This document shows, piece by piece, positions 1 to 5,235 of a DNA stretch of 6,256 bases; positions within the stretch are counted from its first letter, which is position 1, and the number at the start of each line of letters is the position of its first letter. Below the pieces are notes generated by a model. The model did no database searches. It was not told the DNA's origin and saw nothing but the letters and a program-made list of their open reading frames with translations. The position numbers and the translations under genes are program-made. This DNA comes from Sphingomonadales bacterium. Its GTDB lineage: Bacteria; Pseudomonadota; Alphaproteobacteria; Sphingomonadales; Sphingomonadaceae. The stretch lies in assembly GCA_018067055.1 (NCBI GenBank), contig JAGPVK010000408.1, forward strand, positions 1 through 6,256. Reading direction: 5' to 3'.

Positions 1-1875
1 GAAAATATGGTCTGCTTCACCTGTCATCTCAGCTGGACGACCAGCTGCGGCGGCTGCCATTTGCCGATCGAAGCCAACTGGCAAGCTGAAAGCCACAAAT
101 ATGAAGGCGGCACGACGCGGAACTATGCGACCTATAATCCGCAGGTCGCCCGCGATCAGATGTTCCAGCTGGGCCGCCATCAGACCAGCAAGGGCAATGT
201 TATCGCGCCGGTGCGCTCAACGTCGGCGCTGATCCTGTCTTCGACCAACATCAACCGCGAACGCATCTATGTGCAGCAGCCGCCAATCTCCGGCATCGGT
301 TTTTCATCGCAAGCTTTTGCACCGCATTTTCCGCACACCGTACGCAAGACCGAAACCAAGCAATGCTCTGATTGTCACGTCAGTCAGGCCAACGACAATA
401 ATGCGATCATGGCGCAAACGCTGTTGCAGGGCACGAATTTCGTCAACTTCATCGGTCTCCACGCCTGGGTTGGCCTGGAAAAAGGCTTTGAAGCGGTACG
501 GGTCACGGAATGGGATGAACCGCAGGCGGTGATCGGTTCCTATCTGCAAAAATATGCCTATCCCGATTATTGGCGGATGCATGTTGAGGATCATGACCGG
601 GAACTGATCGACTGGGTGCGCGGCGAGCGGCTCGACAAGGATCTTTCAGGCGAAACCAAGGCGCTCGAAGAATTCAAGAATGTCGTCCAGGGAACCAGCG
701 ACGCGGTCCGCTGTCTGCAGCTACGCGGCGAATATATGTTCGTGGCGGAAGGCAAAGGTGGTTTCCGCGCTTATGATGTCGCTTCGATTGGCAACAAGGG
801 ATTCTCGGAACGCATCATCAAGGCGCCATTCTCATCGCTCGGCCATGATACCCATGTCGATACCAAGAATGCGACCTGCATGGCGCTGGCCACCAACCAG
901 CCGATTGCACCGACGCGCAACACCAAGGAATTGCGGGAGGTCAACGAGGAGCAGGCTTTCCATCCGATCTATAATTACGCCGTGATCACAGATAGCGAAG
1001 AAGGCCTGATCCTGGTTAACATCAATACGCTGGCCGATGGCGAATTCCGCAACAATTTCTTCAAGCGCAGCCTGACCTGGAACGACGGCGGAGTGCTTGA
1101 TGGAGCACGCCATATCACGCTGGCTGGGCACCTTGCCTATATCACCACGACTGCCGGATTGACCGTGATTGATCTGGATGAGCCACTGAAGCCGCGGCAT
1201 GTCATCACCCTTCCGATGACCGATGCCCGGGCTTCTGCGCTGCAGTTCCGGTATCTATGGGTCACCGATGCGGATGGTGTAAAACTGTTCAATGTCACCG
1301 ACATGGAAAATCCGGTGGCTGTGCCTTCGGGGACGATTCCGCTCCGCAACGCTCGACGTCTCTATCTGGCGCGGACTTACGCTTATATCGCGGCCAAGGA
1401 TGAAGGCCTGGTGATCGCCAATATCACGAAGCCGGAAGCACCAGTGATCTACCGGAAAGAAACATTTGGCGGCGTGATGAACGATGCGGAAGATGTGATT
1501 GTCGGGTCGACCAATGCCACTCTGTTTGCCTATGTTGCAGACGGCCGCAACGGCCTGAAGGTTATCCAGTTGACCACGCCCGATAGCCAGAAAAACTATT
1601 ATGGTTTCTCACCCGCACCAAAACCGGAACTGATCGCCTTTGCGCGCACGCCGAAACCGGCATTGGCATTGTCCAAGGGTCTGGATCGTGACCGGGCGGT
1701 CGACGAGACCGGTGGCCAGATGGCCGTCTTCGGTCGGCTTGGCTCGCGTCCCTTCACCCGCAGCGAGATGCAGCGCTTCTACCTGAACAGCAAGGGCAAA
1801 CCCTATTTCGTGAAGGACGAACCGGATCTGGCAGACTGGATCGGACCGGTTCCGAAGATGCTTGCCAAACCATAA
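1..1875 (+). CDS. Multihaem c-type cytochrome with LVIVD beta-propeller repeats (5' end missing)
   Basis: The reading frame is open to the left edge and the first haem motif begins five codons in, so the ATG at position 7 is almost certainly internal and the true start lies upstream. The visible 624 residues carry three CxxCH haem c attachment motifs: CFTCH (nt 13-27), CGGCH (46-60) and CSDCH (364-378). More are likely upstream. From about residue 235 to 530 there are roughly six degenerate repeats of the LVIVD type, such as YITTTAGLTVIDLDEP, YLWVTDADGVKLFNVTD and YIAAKDEGLVIANITKP. Repeats of this kind form a beta-propeller. Haem c assembly requires export, so I infer a periplasmic or outer-surface electron-transfer protein with a propeller used for docking or substrate binding. 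The redox partner and substrate are unknown. The extra propeller and the spacing of the haem sites do not match NrfA or other families I can name. Family-level call is firm; function is not known. Confidence 0.88.
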   Translation, partial: ENMVCFTCHLSWTTSCGGCHLPIEANWQAESHKYEGGTTRNYATYNPQVARDQMFQLGRHQTSKGNVIAPVRSTSALILSSTNINRERIYVQQPPISGIGFSSQAFAPHFPHTVRKTETKQCSDCHVSQANDNNAIMAQTLLQGTNFVNFIGLHAWVGLEKGFEAVRVTEWDEPQAVIGSYLQKYAYPDYWRMHVEDHDRELIDWVRGERLDKDLSGETKALEEFKNVVQGTSDAVRCLQLRGEYMFVAEGKGGFRAYDVASIGNKGFSERIIKAPFSSLGHDTHVDTKNATCMALATNQPIAPTRNTKELREVNEEQAFHPIYNYAVITDSEEGLILVNINTLADGEFRNNFFKRSLTWNDGGVLDGARHITLAGHLAYITTTAGLTVIDLDEPLKPRHVITLPMTDARASALQFRYLWVTDADGVKLFNVTDMENPVAVPSGTIPLRNARRLYLARTYAYIAAKDEGLVIANITKPEAPVIYRKETFGGVMNDAEDVIVGSTNATLFAYVADGRNGLKVIQLTTPDSQKNYYGFSPAPKPELIAFARTPKPALALSKGLDRDRAVDETGGQMAVFGRLGSRPFTRSEMQRFYLNSKGKPYFVKDEPDLADWIGPVPKMLAKP

Positions 1876-1881
1876 AGGAAC

Positions 1882-1913
1882 GGGGGCCGGGCTATTAAGC
1901 AGCACCGACCCCC
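1882..1913 (+). terminator. Possible hairpin terminator after the cytochrome gene
   Basis: An imperfect inverted repeat starts 6 bp after the stop codon. GGGGG-C-CGG (1882-1890) faces CCG-A-CCCCC (1905-1913), with one internal mismatch and a 14-nt loop. No T-run follows, so it is not a textbook intrinsic terminator. It may be a 3' stabilising or Rho-associated structure. Confidence 0.3.
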
Positions 1914-1947
1914 TGCCCCCCAATACACAACTCGGGGGAATTACTGA

Positions 1948-1969
1948 CCCTGCGCTCCAGAGCGCAGGG
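1948..1969. terminator. GC-rich hairpin between convergent genes
   Basis: CCCTGCGCTC (1948-1957) and GAGCGCAGGG (1960-1969) are perfect reverse complements around CA. In practice this gives a 9-bp stem with a 4-nt loop. It lies 72 bp after the cytochrome stop and 31 bp past the stop of the minus-strand glycine-zipper gene, the right place for a bidirectional terminator. The plus-strand side is followed by the AT-rich GATTAGATAAATTGATT and the minus-strand side by TCAGTAATT. Neither has a clean U-tract, so function is inferred from symmetry and location. Confidence 0.5.
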
Positions 1970-2000
1970 GATTAGATAAATTGATTAAGCCGTGATCGGT

Positions 2001-2420
2001 TCAGCAGTTGCGGTCGATCGCGCGACCAGCCAGAGCGCCGACTGCGCCGCCAATGATCGTGCCTTCGGTCTTGTCACCGCGACCGGCAACTTCGTTACCG
2101 AGCAGTCCGCCGGCAATCGCACCGATAATCGTACCACCGGTTCCACGGTCACAGCCCCGATAACGGCGATCGCTATAGTAGCGGTCATTATAATTGCGGC
2201 TATCGCGGTAGCGACGCTGGTCCCGATAATCCCGGCGATCCCGATAGCGGTCGCCACGATAGGTATCACCACGCCGATATTCGCGATATCCGTTGCCGCG
2301 CACCTGCTGATAATAGCCGCTATCATAATAACCGCCGCGCGCTTCGGCTGGCGCCGCAAAGGCCATCGTGCCGATAGCTGAGGCTGAAATTACCAAACTT
2401 CCCAAAATCTTGTTGATCAT
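2001..2420 (-). CDS. Secreted glycine-zipper (17 kDa surface antigen-like) protein with Tyr/Arg/Asp-rich linker
   Basis: This 139-residue protein starts at the ATG at 2420-2418, preceded by GGAG about 9 nt upstream. An ATG 13 codons further out is in frame, but it would put charged residues before the signal peptide. Residues 1-27 form a Sec signal peptide (MINK, a hydrophobic stretch, then AEA before RGG). Residues about 31-88 are low-complexity and rich in Tyr, Arg and Asp (repeated YRD, RRY, DRRYR). Residues 94-132 hold two hydrophobic glycine-zipper segments, GTIIGAIAGGLLG and GTIIGGAVGALAG, typical of Rick_17kDa_Anti/glycine-zipper 2TM proteins. There is no lipobox cysteine. Cys90 and the C-terminal Cys139 bracket the zipper and could form a disulphide. 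Proteins of this family sit in or at the outer membrane; the exact role here is unknown. It converges on the cytochrome and diverges from the dehydrogenase gene. Confidence 0.88.
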   Translation of the reverse strand: MINKILGSLVISASAIGTMAFAAPAEARGGYYDSGYYQQVRGNGYREYRRGDTYRGDRYRDRRDYRDQRRYRDSRNYNDRYYSDRRYRGCDRGTGGTIIGAIAGGLLGNEVAGRGDKTEGTIIGGAVGALAGRAIDRNC

Positions 2421-2495
2421 CTTTTCTACTCCACAAGGATTTTTCAAAACCCGAATCAATTGCTACCCAACGAGTGTCGGTTTAGGGGCGCTGGA

Positions 2496-2524
2496 TTGAC
2501 CAGATACTGAATGACAGTTTTATC
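2496..2524 (+). promoter_or_regulatory. Possible sigma-70-type promoter for the dehydrogenase gene
   Basis: TTGACC (2496-2501) is followed after 17 bp by TTTATC (2519-2524), a near-consensus -35 and a poor -10. It lies in the 231-bp divergent region between the glycine-zipper and dehydrogenase genes, about 130 bp before the dehydrogenase start. The rest of this region shows no other convincing element. The divergent promoter of the minus-strand gene was not identifiable. Confidence 0.28.
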
Positions 2525-2651
2525 TTAGGTTCATATTCGAGCGTCGTTTTCTGAATGGATTGAACGAAAACCAACGGACTAGCTTTTTAAGCCATTGCCC
2601 ACTTTCATCCCGTCCGATAGCGAACGACAGCTATAGTGAAGAGGAAAAGCG

Positions 2652-3428
2652 ATGAAACTTAAGGGCAAAACAGCAGCAATTACGGGCGGTACAGCGGGCA
2701 TCGGGCGCGGGATTGCCGAGGCATTTCTCGCGGAAGGTGCGAATGTGGCCTTGTTTGCGCGCAATCCGGAAAAAGGTGCCAAAGTTGTCGCGGAACTGGG
2801 TGTTGGGGACCGGGCCTTTTTTGTTGCGGGTGATGTGATGGAGCAGGACCAGGTCGAGGGTTTTATTGACCAGACCGTCCAGCATTTTGGCGCTATTGAC
2901 ATTCTTGTCAATAATGCGGGCGGCGCGGGGGATCTGGCGCCGCTGGTCGATTTGACCGACGAAGCCTTTGATATGGCTATGAAATGGAACATCTATTCCA
3001 GTTTCTGGGCGACCCGGCGAGCGCTGAAACCGATGATCGCGCAGCAATGGGGCCGGGTGATCAATATCAGCTCGACCGAAGGCAAGATGGGCAAGCCGAC
3101 CTTTGCGCCCTATACGATCGCCAAGCATGGCATCAACGGAATGACCAAGGCGGTCGCCCAGGAAGTTGGCACATCGGGTGTCACGGTCAACGCCATCTGC
3201 CCCGGACTGATTATGACCGACCTGATTCTGGACAGCGGACCGGCGACGGCCGCGGGCATGGGCATGACCTTTGAAGAGATGATCGACATGTTTTCCCAGG
3301 AAAGTGCGCTCAAGCGGCCGGGCAAGGTCGAAGAGGTCGCCGCGATGGCGGTGTTGCTGGCATCGGATGCGGGTGCCGGGATCACCGGGGCAACTTTGAG
3401 CGTGGACGGCGGCACAGCGCAATATTGA
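2652..3428 (+). CDS. Classical short-chain dehydrogenase/reductase (SDR), NAD(P)-dependent
   Basis: The 258-residue length is typical for classical SDRs. The ATG has a strong Shine-Dalgarno (GAGGAAAAG) a few bases upstream. Visible family marks are the Rossmann motif TGGTAGIG (residues 11-18), Asp61 in the GDV adenine-binding position, NNAG (87-90), and the Asn113/Ser141/Tyr154/Lys158 catalytic tetrad with the YxxxK motif intact. CPG (183-185) and a C-terminal VDGG segment are also present. Arg37 just after beta-strand 2 (FARN) suggests a preference for NADP(H); this is inference. The fold oxidises or reduces a carbonyl/alcohol in the cytoplasm, and the substrate cannot be read from sequence. 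FabG-like 3-oxoacyl reductase, a hydroxyacyl or alcohol dehydrogenase are all possible. No pathway genes flank it; it appears to be a single-gene unit facing a convergent minus-strand gene. Confidence 0.95.
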   Translation: MKLKGKTAAITGGTAGIGRGIAEAFLAEGANVALFARNPEKGAKVVAELGVGDRAFFVAGDVMEQDQVEGFIDQTVQHFGAIDILVNNAGGAGDLAPLVDLTDEAFDMAMKWNIYSSFWATRRALKPMIAQQWGRVINISSTEGKMGKPTFAPYTIAKHGINGMTKAVAQEVGTSGVTVNAICPGLIMTDLILDSGPATAAGMGMTFEEMIDMFSQESALKRPGKVEEVAAMAVLLASDAGAGITGATLSVDGGTAQY

Positions 3429-3478
3429 TGCGATATTGATACGGGCGAGCTAAACAACGGCGACCCTATCTGCCAGAT

Positions 3479-3763
3479 TCAGTGGAGCAGCTCTTCACGC
3501 TGCTTCGCGACTTCGCTCAATTCGGTCCAGCTATCCGCCGGTTTTGTTTCTGCCCTGCCCTGATCGGCTTTCCCGACATTCGCCCATGGATCCGCTGGCC
3601 TGGCTTCGGCCTTGGCCTTGGCGGTGTCGGCAGCATCCGGCGCTGGCGCGACATTGGCCGGCGGATCGATCGCGACGCAATAGGCCGTGACCAGCACCAT
3701 GGCCGACCACCACAAAGCGTTGGCACGACTGGTAAAGACTCGAGTGATGCGCGGTCCGAACAT
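3479..3763 (-). CDS. Small single-pass membrane protein with Ala/Pro-rich tail, unknown function
   Basis: This 94-residue protein begins MFGPRITRVFTSR, followed by a hydrophobic segment (residues about 15-32, ALWWSAMVLVTAYCVAI). The rest is a polar Ala/Pro/Lys/Glu-rich tail. A basic start before the helix and an acidic, proline-rich tail suggest an N-in, C-out inner-membrane anchor with a periplasmic extension. The tail contains an imperfect 9-residue repeat, AEARPADPW (52-60) and AETKPADSW (71-79), 19 residues apart. The Shine-Dalgarno is weak (GGCGAG, 3 nt before the ATG), but a plausible promoter lies directly upstream on the same strand. From memory, small proteins beginning MFGP..T.VF.SR with a helix ending TAYC recur in sphingomonads; I could not verify this. 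The plus-strand frame across this segment shows no family features. Confidence 0.7.
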   Translation of the reverse strand: MFGPRITRVFTSRANALWWSAMVLVTAYCVAIDPPANVAPAPDAADTAKAKAEARPADPWANVGKADQGRAETKPADSWTELSEVAKQREELLH

Positions 3764-3786
3764 GGTCTCGCCAATAGCATCCCGAA

Positions 3787-3814
3787 ATTAACAACTCGTC
3801 GCTGGCCTTGACAA
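3787..3814 (-). promoter_or_regulatory. Predicted promoter of the 94-residue membrane protein gene
   Basis: Read on the minus strand, TTGTCA (3814-3809, five of six matches to the -35 consensus) is followed after 16 bp by GTTAAT (3792-3787, four of six matches to the -10 consensus). Transcription would start near 3780, leaving a leader of about 16 nt with the weak GGCGAG site. Confidence 0.4.
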
Positions 3815-3899
3815 ATTCCAATGCCAAATATTGGTATATTTCCCCATTATTCAGTTTCTGTTAATGTGGGCTTGTAGCGCAAATTCCACTATCTATTTG
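3812..3899 (+). promoter_or_regulatory. Candidate upstream activator sites for the sigma-54 promoter
   Basis: The 9-mer CAAATTCCA occurs twice, at 3812-3820 and 3880-3888, 68 bp apart. The first copy overlaps an imperfect dyad, ATTCCAAT-N7-ATTGGTAT (3815-3837, 7 of 8 arm positions paired). The second starts a smaller dyad, CAAAT-N10-ATTTG (3880-3899). Relative to a start near 3947 the dyad centres sit at about -121 and -58. Enhancer-binding activators of sigma-54 usually bind dyads 80-150 bp upstream, so the first is well placed. The AT-rich DNA between about 3879 and 3920 could bend to let the activator reach the polymerase, but I found no good IHF site. Confidence 0.4.
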
Positions 3900-3921
3900 T
3901 TTTATATGGTTTTTCCAAAAC

Positions 3922-3937
3922 TGGCACGACCCGTGCA
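3922..3937 (+). promoter_or_regulatory. Sigma-54 (RpoN) -24/-12 promoter
   Basis: TGGCACGACCCGTGCA differs from the well-established sigma-54 consensus TGGCACG-N4-TTGCA at one position. The invariant GG (3923-3924) and GC (3935-3936) are separated by exactly 10 bp. Transcription would begin near 3947, giving a leader of about 55 nt before the first 40-codon gene. Orientation, spacing and the downstream ribosome-binding site all agree with control of the small-peptide operon. Sigma-54 promoters need an ATP-driven activator, which is not encoded in this window. Confidence 0.8.
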
Positions 3938-3950
3938 ATGCTATTGGCAT

Positions 3951-3972
3951 CTTCGCAAAACAATTTGTGAAG
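3951..3972 (+). other. Hairpin in the 5' leader of the small-peptide operon
   Basis: CTTCGCAAA (3951-3959) pairs with TTTGTGAAG (3964-3972) across an ACAA loop. This makes a 9-bp stem with a single G-U pair. It lies within a few bases of the predicted sigma-54 transcript start, so it would cap the mRNA 5' end. It leaves the ribosome-binding site at 3991-3994 free. Likely roles are protection of the message from 5'-end decay or a regulatory leader structure; both are inferred. Confidence 0.45.
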
Positions 3973-4002
3973 CACCCGTTTAAACCAAAAAGGAATTTTG
4001 AA

Positions 4003-4125
4003 ATGACCAACAGCAACATCCAGAACCAAGTCGCCGCCGCTTTTGCCGCAATTTTTGCAGCCGCTGTTCTTGTCACCGCCAGCATCGGCCCCGCAGTCAC
4101 CAATGCCGCCACTCTGGTTGCATAG
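4003..4125 (+). CDS. Small hydrophobic peptide A, 40 aa (tandem paralogue pair)
   Basis: The ATG follows an AGGA Shine-Dalgarno (3991-3994) with 8-nt spacing, and the TAG stop gives exactly 40 codons. Residues 1-9 (MTNSNIQNQ) are polar, residues about 10-28 are a hydrophobic Ala-rich helix (AAAFAAIFAAAVLVTASI), and the end is GPAVTNAATLVA. The product is either a single-pass small membrane protein or an exported peptide; VTNA could act as a signal-peptidase site, leaving only a few residues. The next gene encodes a 40-residue paralogue with 24 identical positions. Eleven of those 24 are written with different codons, and the length is conserved, so translation under selection is well supported. 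It is the first gene after the sigma-54 promoter. I do not recognise the family. Confidence 0.8.
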   Translation: MTNSNIQNQVAAAFAAIFAAAVLVTASIGPAVTNAATLVA

Positions 4126-4149
4126 CTACCCGATAAAGGAACCCTGACC

Positions 4150-4272
4150 ATGTTATCCCCCAAATTTCAAAACCGCCTCGCCGCCGCCTTTGCCGCTTTC
4201 GTCTCTGCCGTCGTTCTGCTGACAGCCTCGATCGGCCCTGCGGTCCAGAACAGCGCATCTCTGGTGATCTGA
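4150..4272 (+). CDS. Small hydrophobic peptide B, 40 aa (tandem paralogue pair)
   Basis: It starts 24 bp after the stop of peptide A, with its own AGGA (4137-4140) 9 nt before the ATG, and is also exactly 40 codons long. Polar and basic residues (MLSPKFQNR) precede a hydrophobic helix (LAAAFAAFVSAVVLLTASI) and a GPAVQNSASLVI tail. Shared with peptide A are QN at 7-8, AAAFAA at 11-16, TASIGPAV at 25-32, and N34, A36, L38 and V39. The tight spacing suggests one transcript from the sigma-54 promoter and origin by local duplication. Lys5 and Arg9 before the helix predict the N-terminus stays in the cytoplasm. Function is unknown; possibilities are an envelope-stress peptide, a subunit of a small membrane complex, or an exported signal. 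A toxin role is conceivable, but no antitoxin is visible. Confidence 0.8.
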   Translation: MLSPKFQNRLAAAFAAFVSAVVLLTASIGPAVQNSASLVI

Positions 4273-4290
4273 TCACTGGAGATGCCCCAA

Positions 4291-4310
4291 GCGGGAGACC
4301 CGACTCCTGC
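4291..4310 (+). terminator. Weak hairpin after the small-peptide operon
   Basis: GCGGGAG (4291-4297) pairs with CTCCTGC (4304-4310), seven pairs including one G-U, around a 6-nt loop. It begins 18 bp after the stop of peptide B. No T-run follows, so some read-through into the nuclease gene is possible. The remainder of the 115-bp gap up to 4387 shows no other clear element. Confidence 0.3.
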
Positions 4311-4387
4311 CAACTGATCCCCGCACATGCCGCAACCCCGGCGCTCGAGTTTAGCCTCTTTTAATATCTTCCCGCTATTTTCGGCCG

Positions 4388-4858
4388 GTGAACGACATCC
4401 GCTGGCCCACCTTCATCACGATTACCGCCGCGCTGTGCACGGCCCTGTTTCTGGCGATCTTCCTCAGCGGTGGCCCGATACCAACCAGCGCTGCGATCGG
4501 CATCGATCCGAACCGGGCCAGTTTCGGTATCTGCTTCGGCCCCGATCGCTACACCTGCGTCGTTGACGGCGACACGATCTGGTTCGAGGGCAGCAAGATT
4601 CGCATCGCCGATATCAACACCCCGGAAATCTCCAAACCCGGCTGCGCCGCCGAAGAGCGGCTGGGCCAGAAGGCCAAGACACGGCTGCAGGCCTTGCTCA
4701 ACCAGGGCGGCTTTTCCCTGCAATCGATCGACCGCGACCAGGACCAATATGGCCGTGATCTGCGGATCATCACCCGCGATGGCGAGAGCCTTGGCGAGAT
4801 ATTGGTCGCCGAGGGACTGGCCGAACGCTGGCAGGGCTATCGCCGCAACTGGTGCTAG
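4388..4858 (+). CDS. Membrane-anchored or secreted staphylococcal-nuclease-like (thermonuclease) protein
   Basis: This is 156 residues from a GTG start. An in-frame TAG at 4352 rules out much extension, no ATG lies nearby in frame, and no good Shine-Dalgarno is visible. Residues about 7-27 form a hydrophobic helix, either a signal peptide or membrane anchor. Residues about 55-150 are the SNase (OB-fold) domain: VVDGDT (58-63), IRIADINTPEI (71-81), DQYGRDL (119-125) and GLAERW near the end. Compared with S. aureus nuclease, Asp21, Arg35, Thr41, Glu43 and Arg87 correspond to Asp62, Arg72, Thr78, Glu80 and Arg123. The calcium ligand Asp40 is replaced by Asn77. Cysteines at 49, 57, 86 and 156 may form disulphides outside the cytoplasm. 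The likely role is cleavage of extracellular or periplasmic nucleic acid, but the Asn substitution makes activity uncertain. The gene may be partly read from the operon upstream. Confidence 0.9.
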   Translation: MNDIRWPTFITITAALCTALFLAIFLSGGPIPTSAAIGIDPNRASFGICFGPDRYTCVVDGDTIWFEGSKIRIADINTPEISKPGCAAEERLGQKAKTRLQALLNQGGFSLQSIDRDQDQYGRDLRIITRDGESLGEILVAEGLAERWQGYRRNWC

Positions 4859-5220
4859 AGCGGCTGGATTCCCTGCTCCGCCTTGCGCGACAAGAACCAG
4901 GCCAGCGCGAACAACAGCATCAACAGCCCGTCGACCATGCCGCCGAAAAATACCGGACCCATCGCCACCCGTCCCTGCGTATAGAGGATGGTCACCGGCA
5001 GAAAGAAGGACAGTTTTTCCAATATGGAGAGCGGGATCAGCGCGCGATAGCGGACCGGGTCGATGGCGATCAGGATGAAGATCAGCTGGAACACCAGAGC
5101 GATCCCGATAAAGCCGTAGTAATATTCCGGTCGCGGACCGGCTTCGCCGAACAATCCGGGGACCAGCGCGAGGAAGCCCCAGGCGGCGGCGAGAGCGAAA
5201 ATGATTCGGACAAATTTCAT
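4855..5220 (-). CDS. Four-helix integral membrane protein, unknown function
   Basis: This 121-residue protein has an ATG at 5220-5218 with GGAG 7 nt upstream, a good ribosome-binding site. Four hydrophobic helices are visible, at about residues 4-24, 34-53, 66-82 and 91-110. They are joined by short loops, with Arg/Lys at the C-terminal end (SRKAEQ). There is no catalytic or transport motif I recognise, and the size and layout fit the many small DUF-type inner-membrane proteins. The plus strand is also open across this gene, but that translation is highly polar and low-complexity, as expected for the shadow of a membrane protein. Its TAG stop overlaps the stop of the convergent nuclease gene through a shared CTAG. 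Confidence 0.82.
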   Translation of the reverse strand: MKFVRIIFALAAAWGFLALVPGLFGEAGPRPEYYYGFIGIALVFQLIFILIAIDPVRYRALIPLSILEKLSFFLPVTILYTQGRVAMGPVFFGGMVDGLLMLLFALAWFLSRKAEQGIQPL

Positions 5221-5235
5221 GGCAACTCCGACCTG

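Noticed and set aside
1992..2381. Hydrophobic Ile/Ala-rich plus-strand frame
   Set aside because: It is the complement of the Tyr/Arg/Asp-rich linker and glycine zipper. Its repetitive ITAIAIVAVIIIA pattern comes from the antisense of CGATAG-type repeats.
2615..2637. TATAGT and a small ATAGC/GCTAT inverted repeat before the dehydrogenase gene
   Set aside because: As a -10 box it would start transcription on the ribosome-binding site. The 5-bp arms are too short to trust as a structure.
2631..3422. Minus-strand 263-codon frame opposite the dehydrogenase gene
   Set aside because: The plus strand encodes a complete SDR with every catalytic motif. The minus frame has no recognisable domain.
3422..3440. 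ATATTGAT repeated twice at the end of the dehydrogenase gene
   Set aside because: It is only two 8-bp copies with a 3-bp gap, one spanning the stop codon. Chance is a sufficient explanation.
3808..3840. TTGACA with extended -10 TGGTATATT on the plus strand
   Set aside because: The spacing between the elements is 21 bp, too long for a normal sigma-70 promoter. An extended -10 acting alone remains possible, but the sigma-54 site is the stronger candidate.
3861..4163. Minus-strand 100-codon frame across the small-peptide operon
   Set aside because: It runs antisense to the sigma-54 promoter and peptide A. The plus strand has paired paralogues with codon-level evidence of selection, and the minus frame has no support.
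4470..5078. Plus-strand 202-codon frame overlapping the nuclease gene
   Set aside because: The translation is Arg/Pro/Ala/Ser-rich without motifs, a typical out-of-frame reading of GC-rich coding DNA. It runs across the nuclease stop into the antisense of the next gene.
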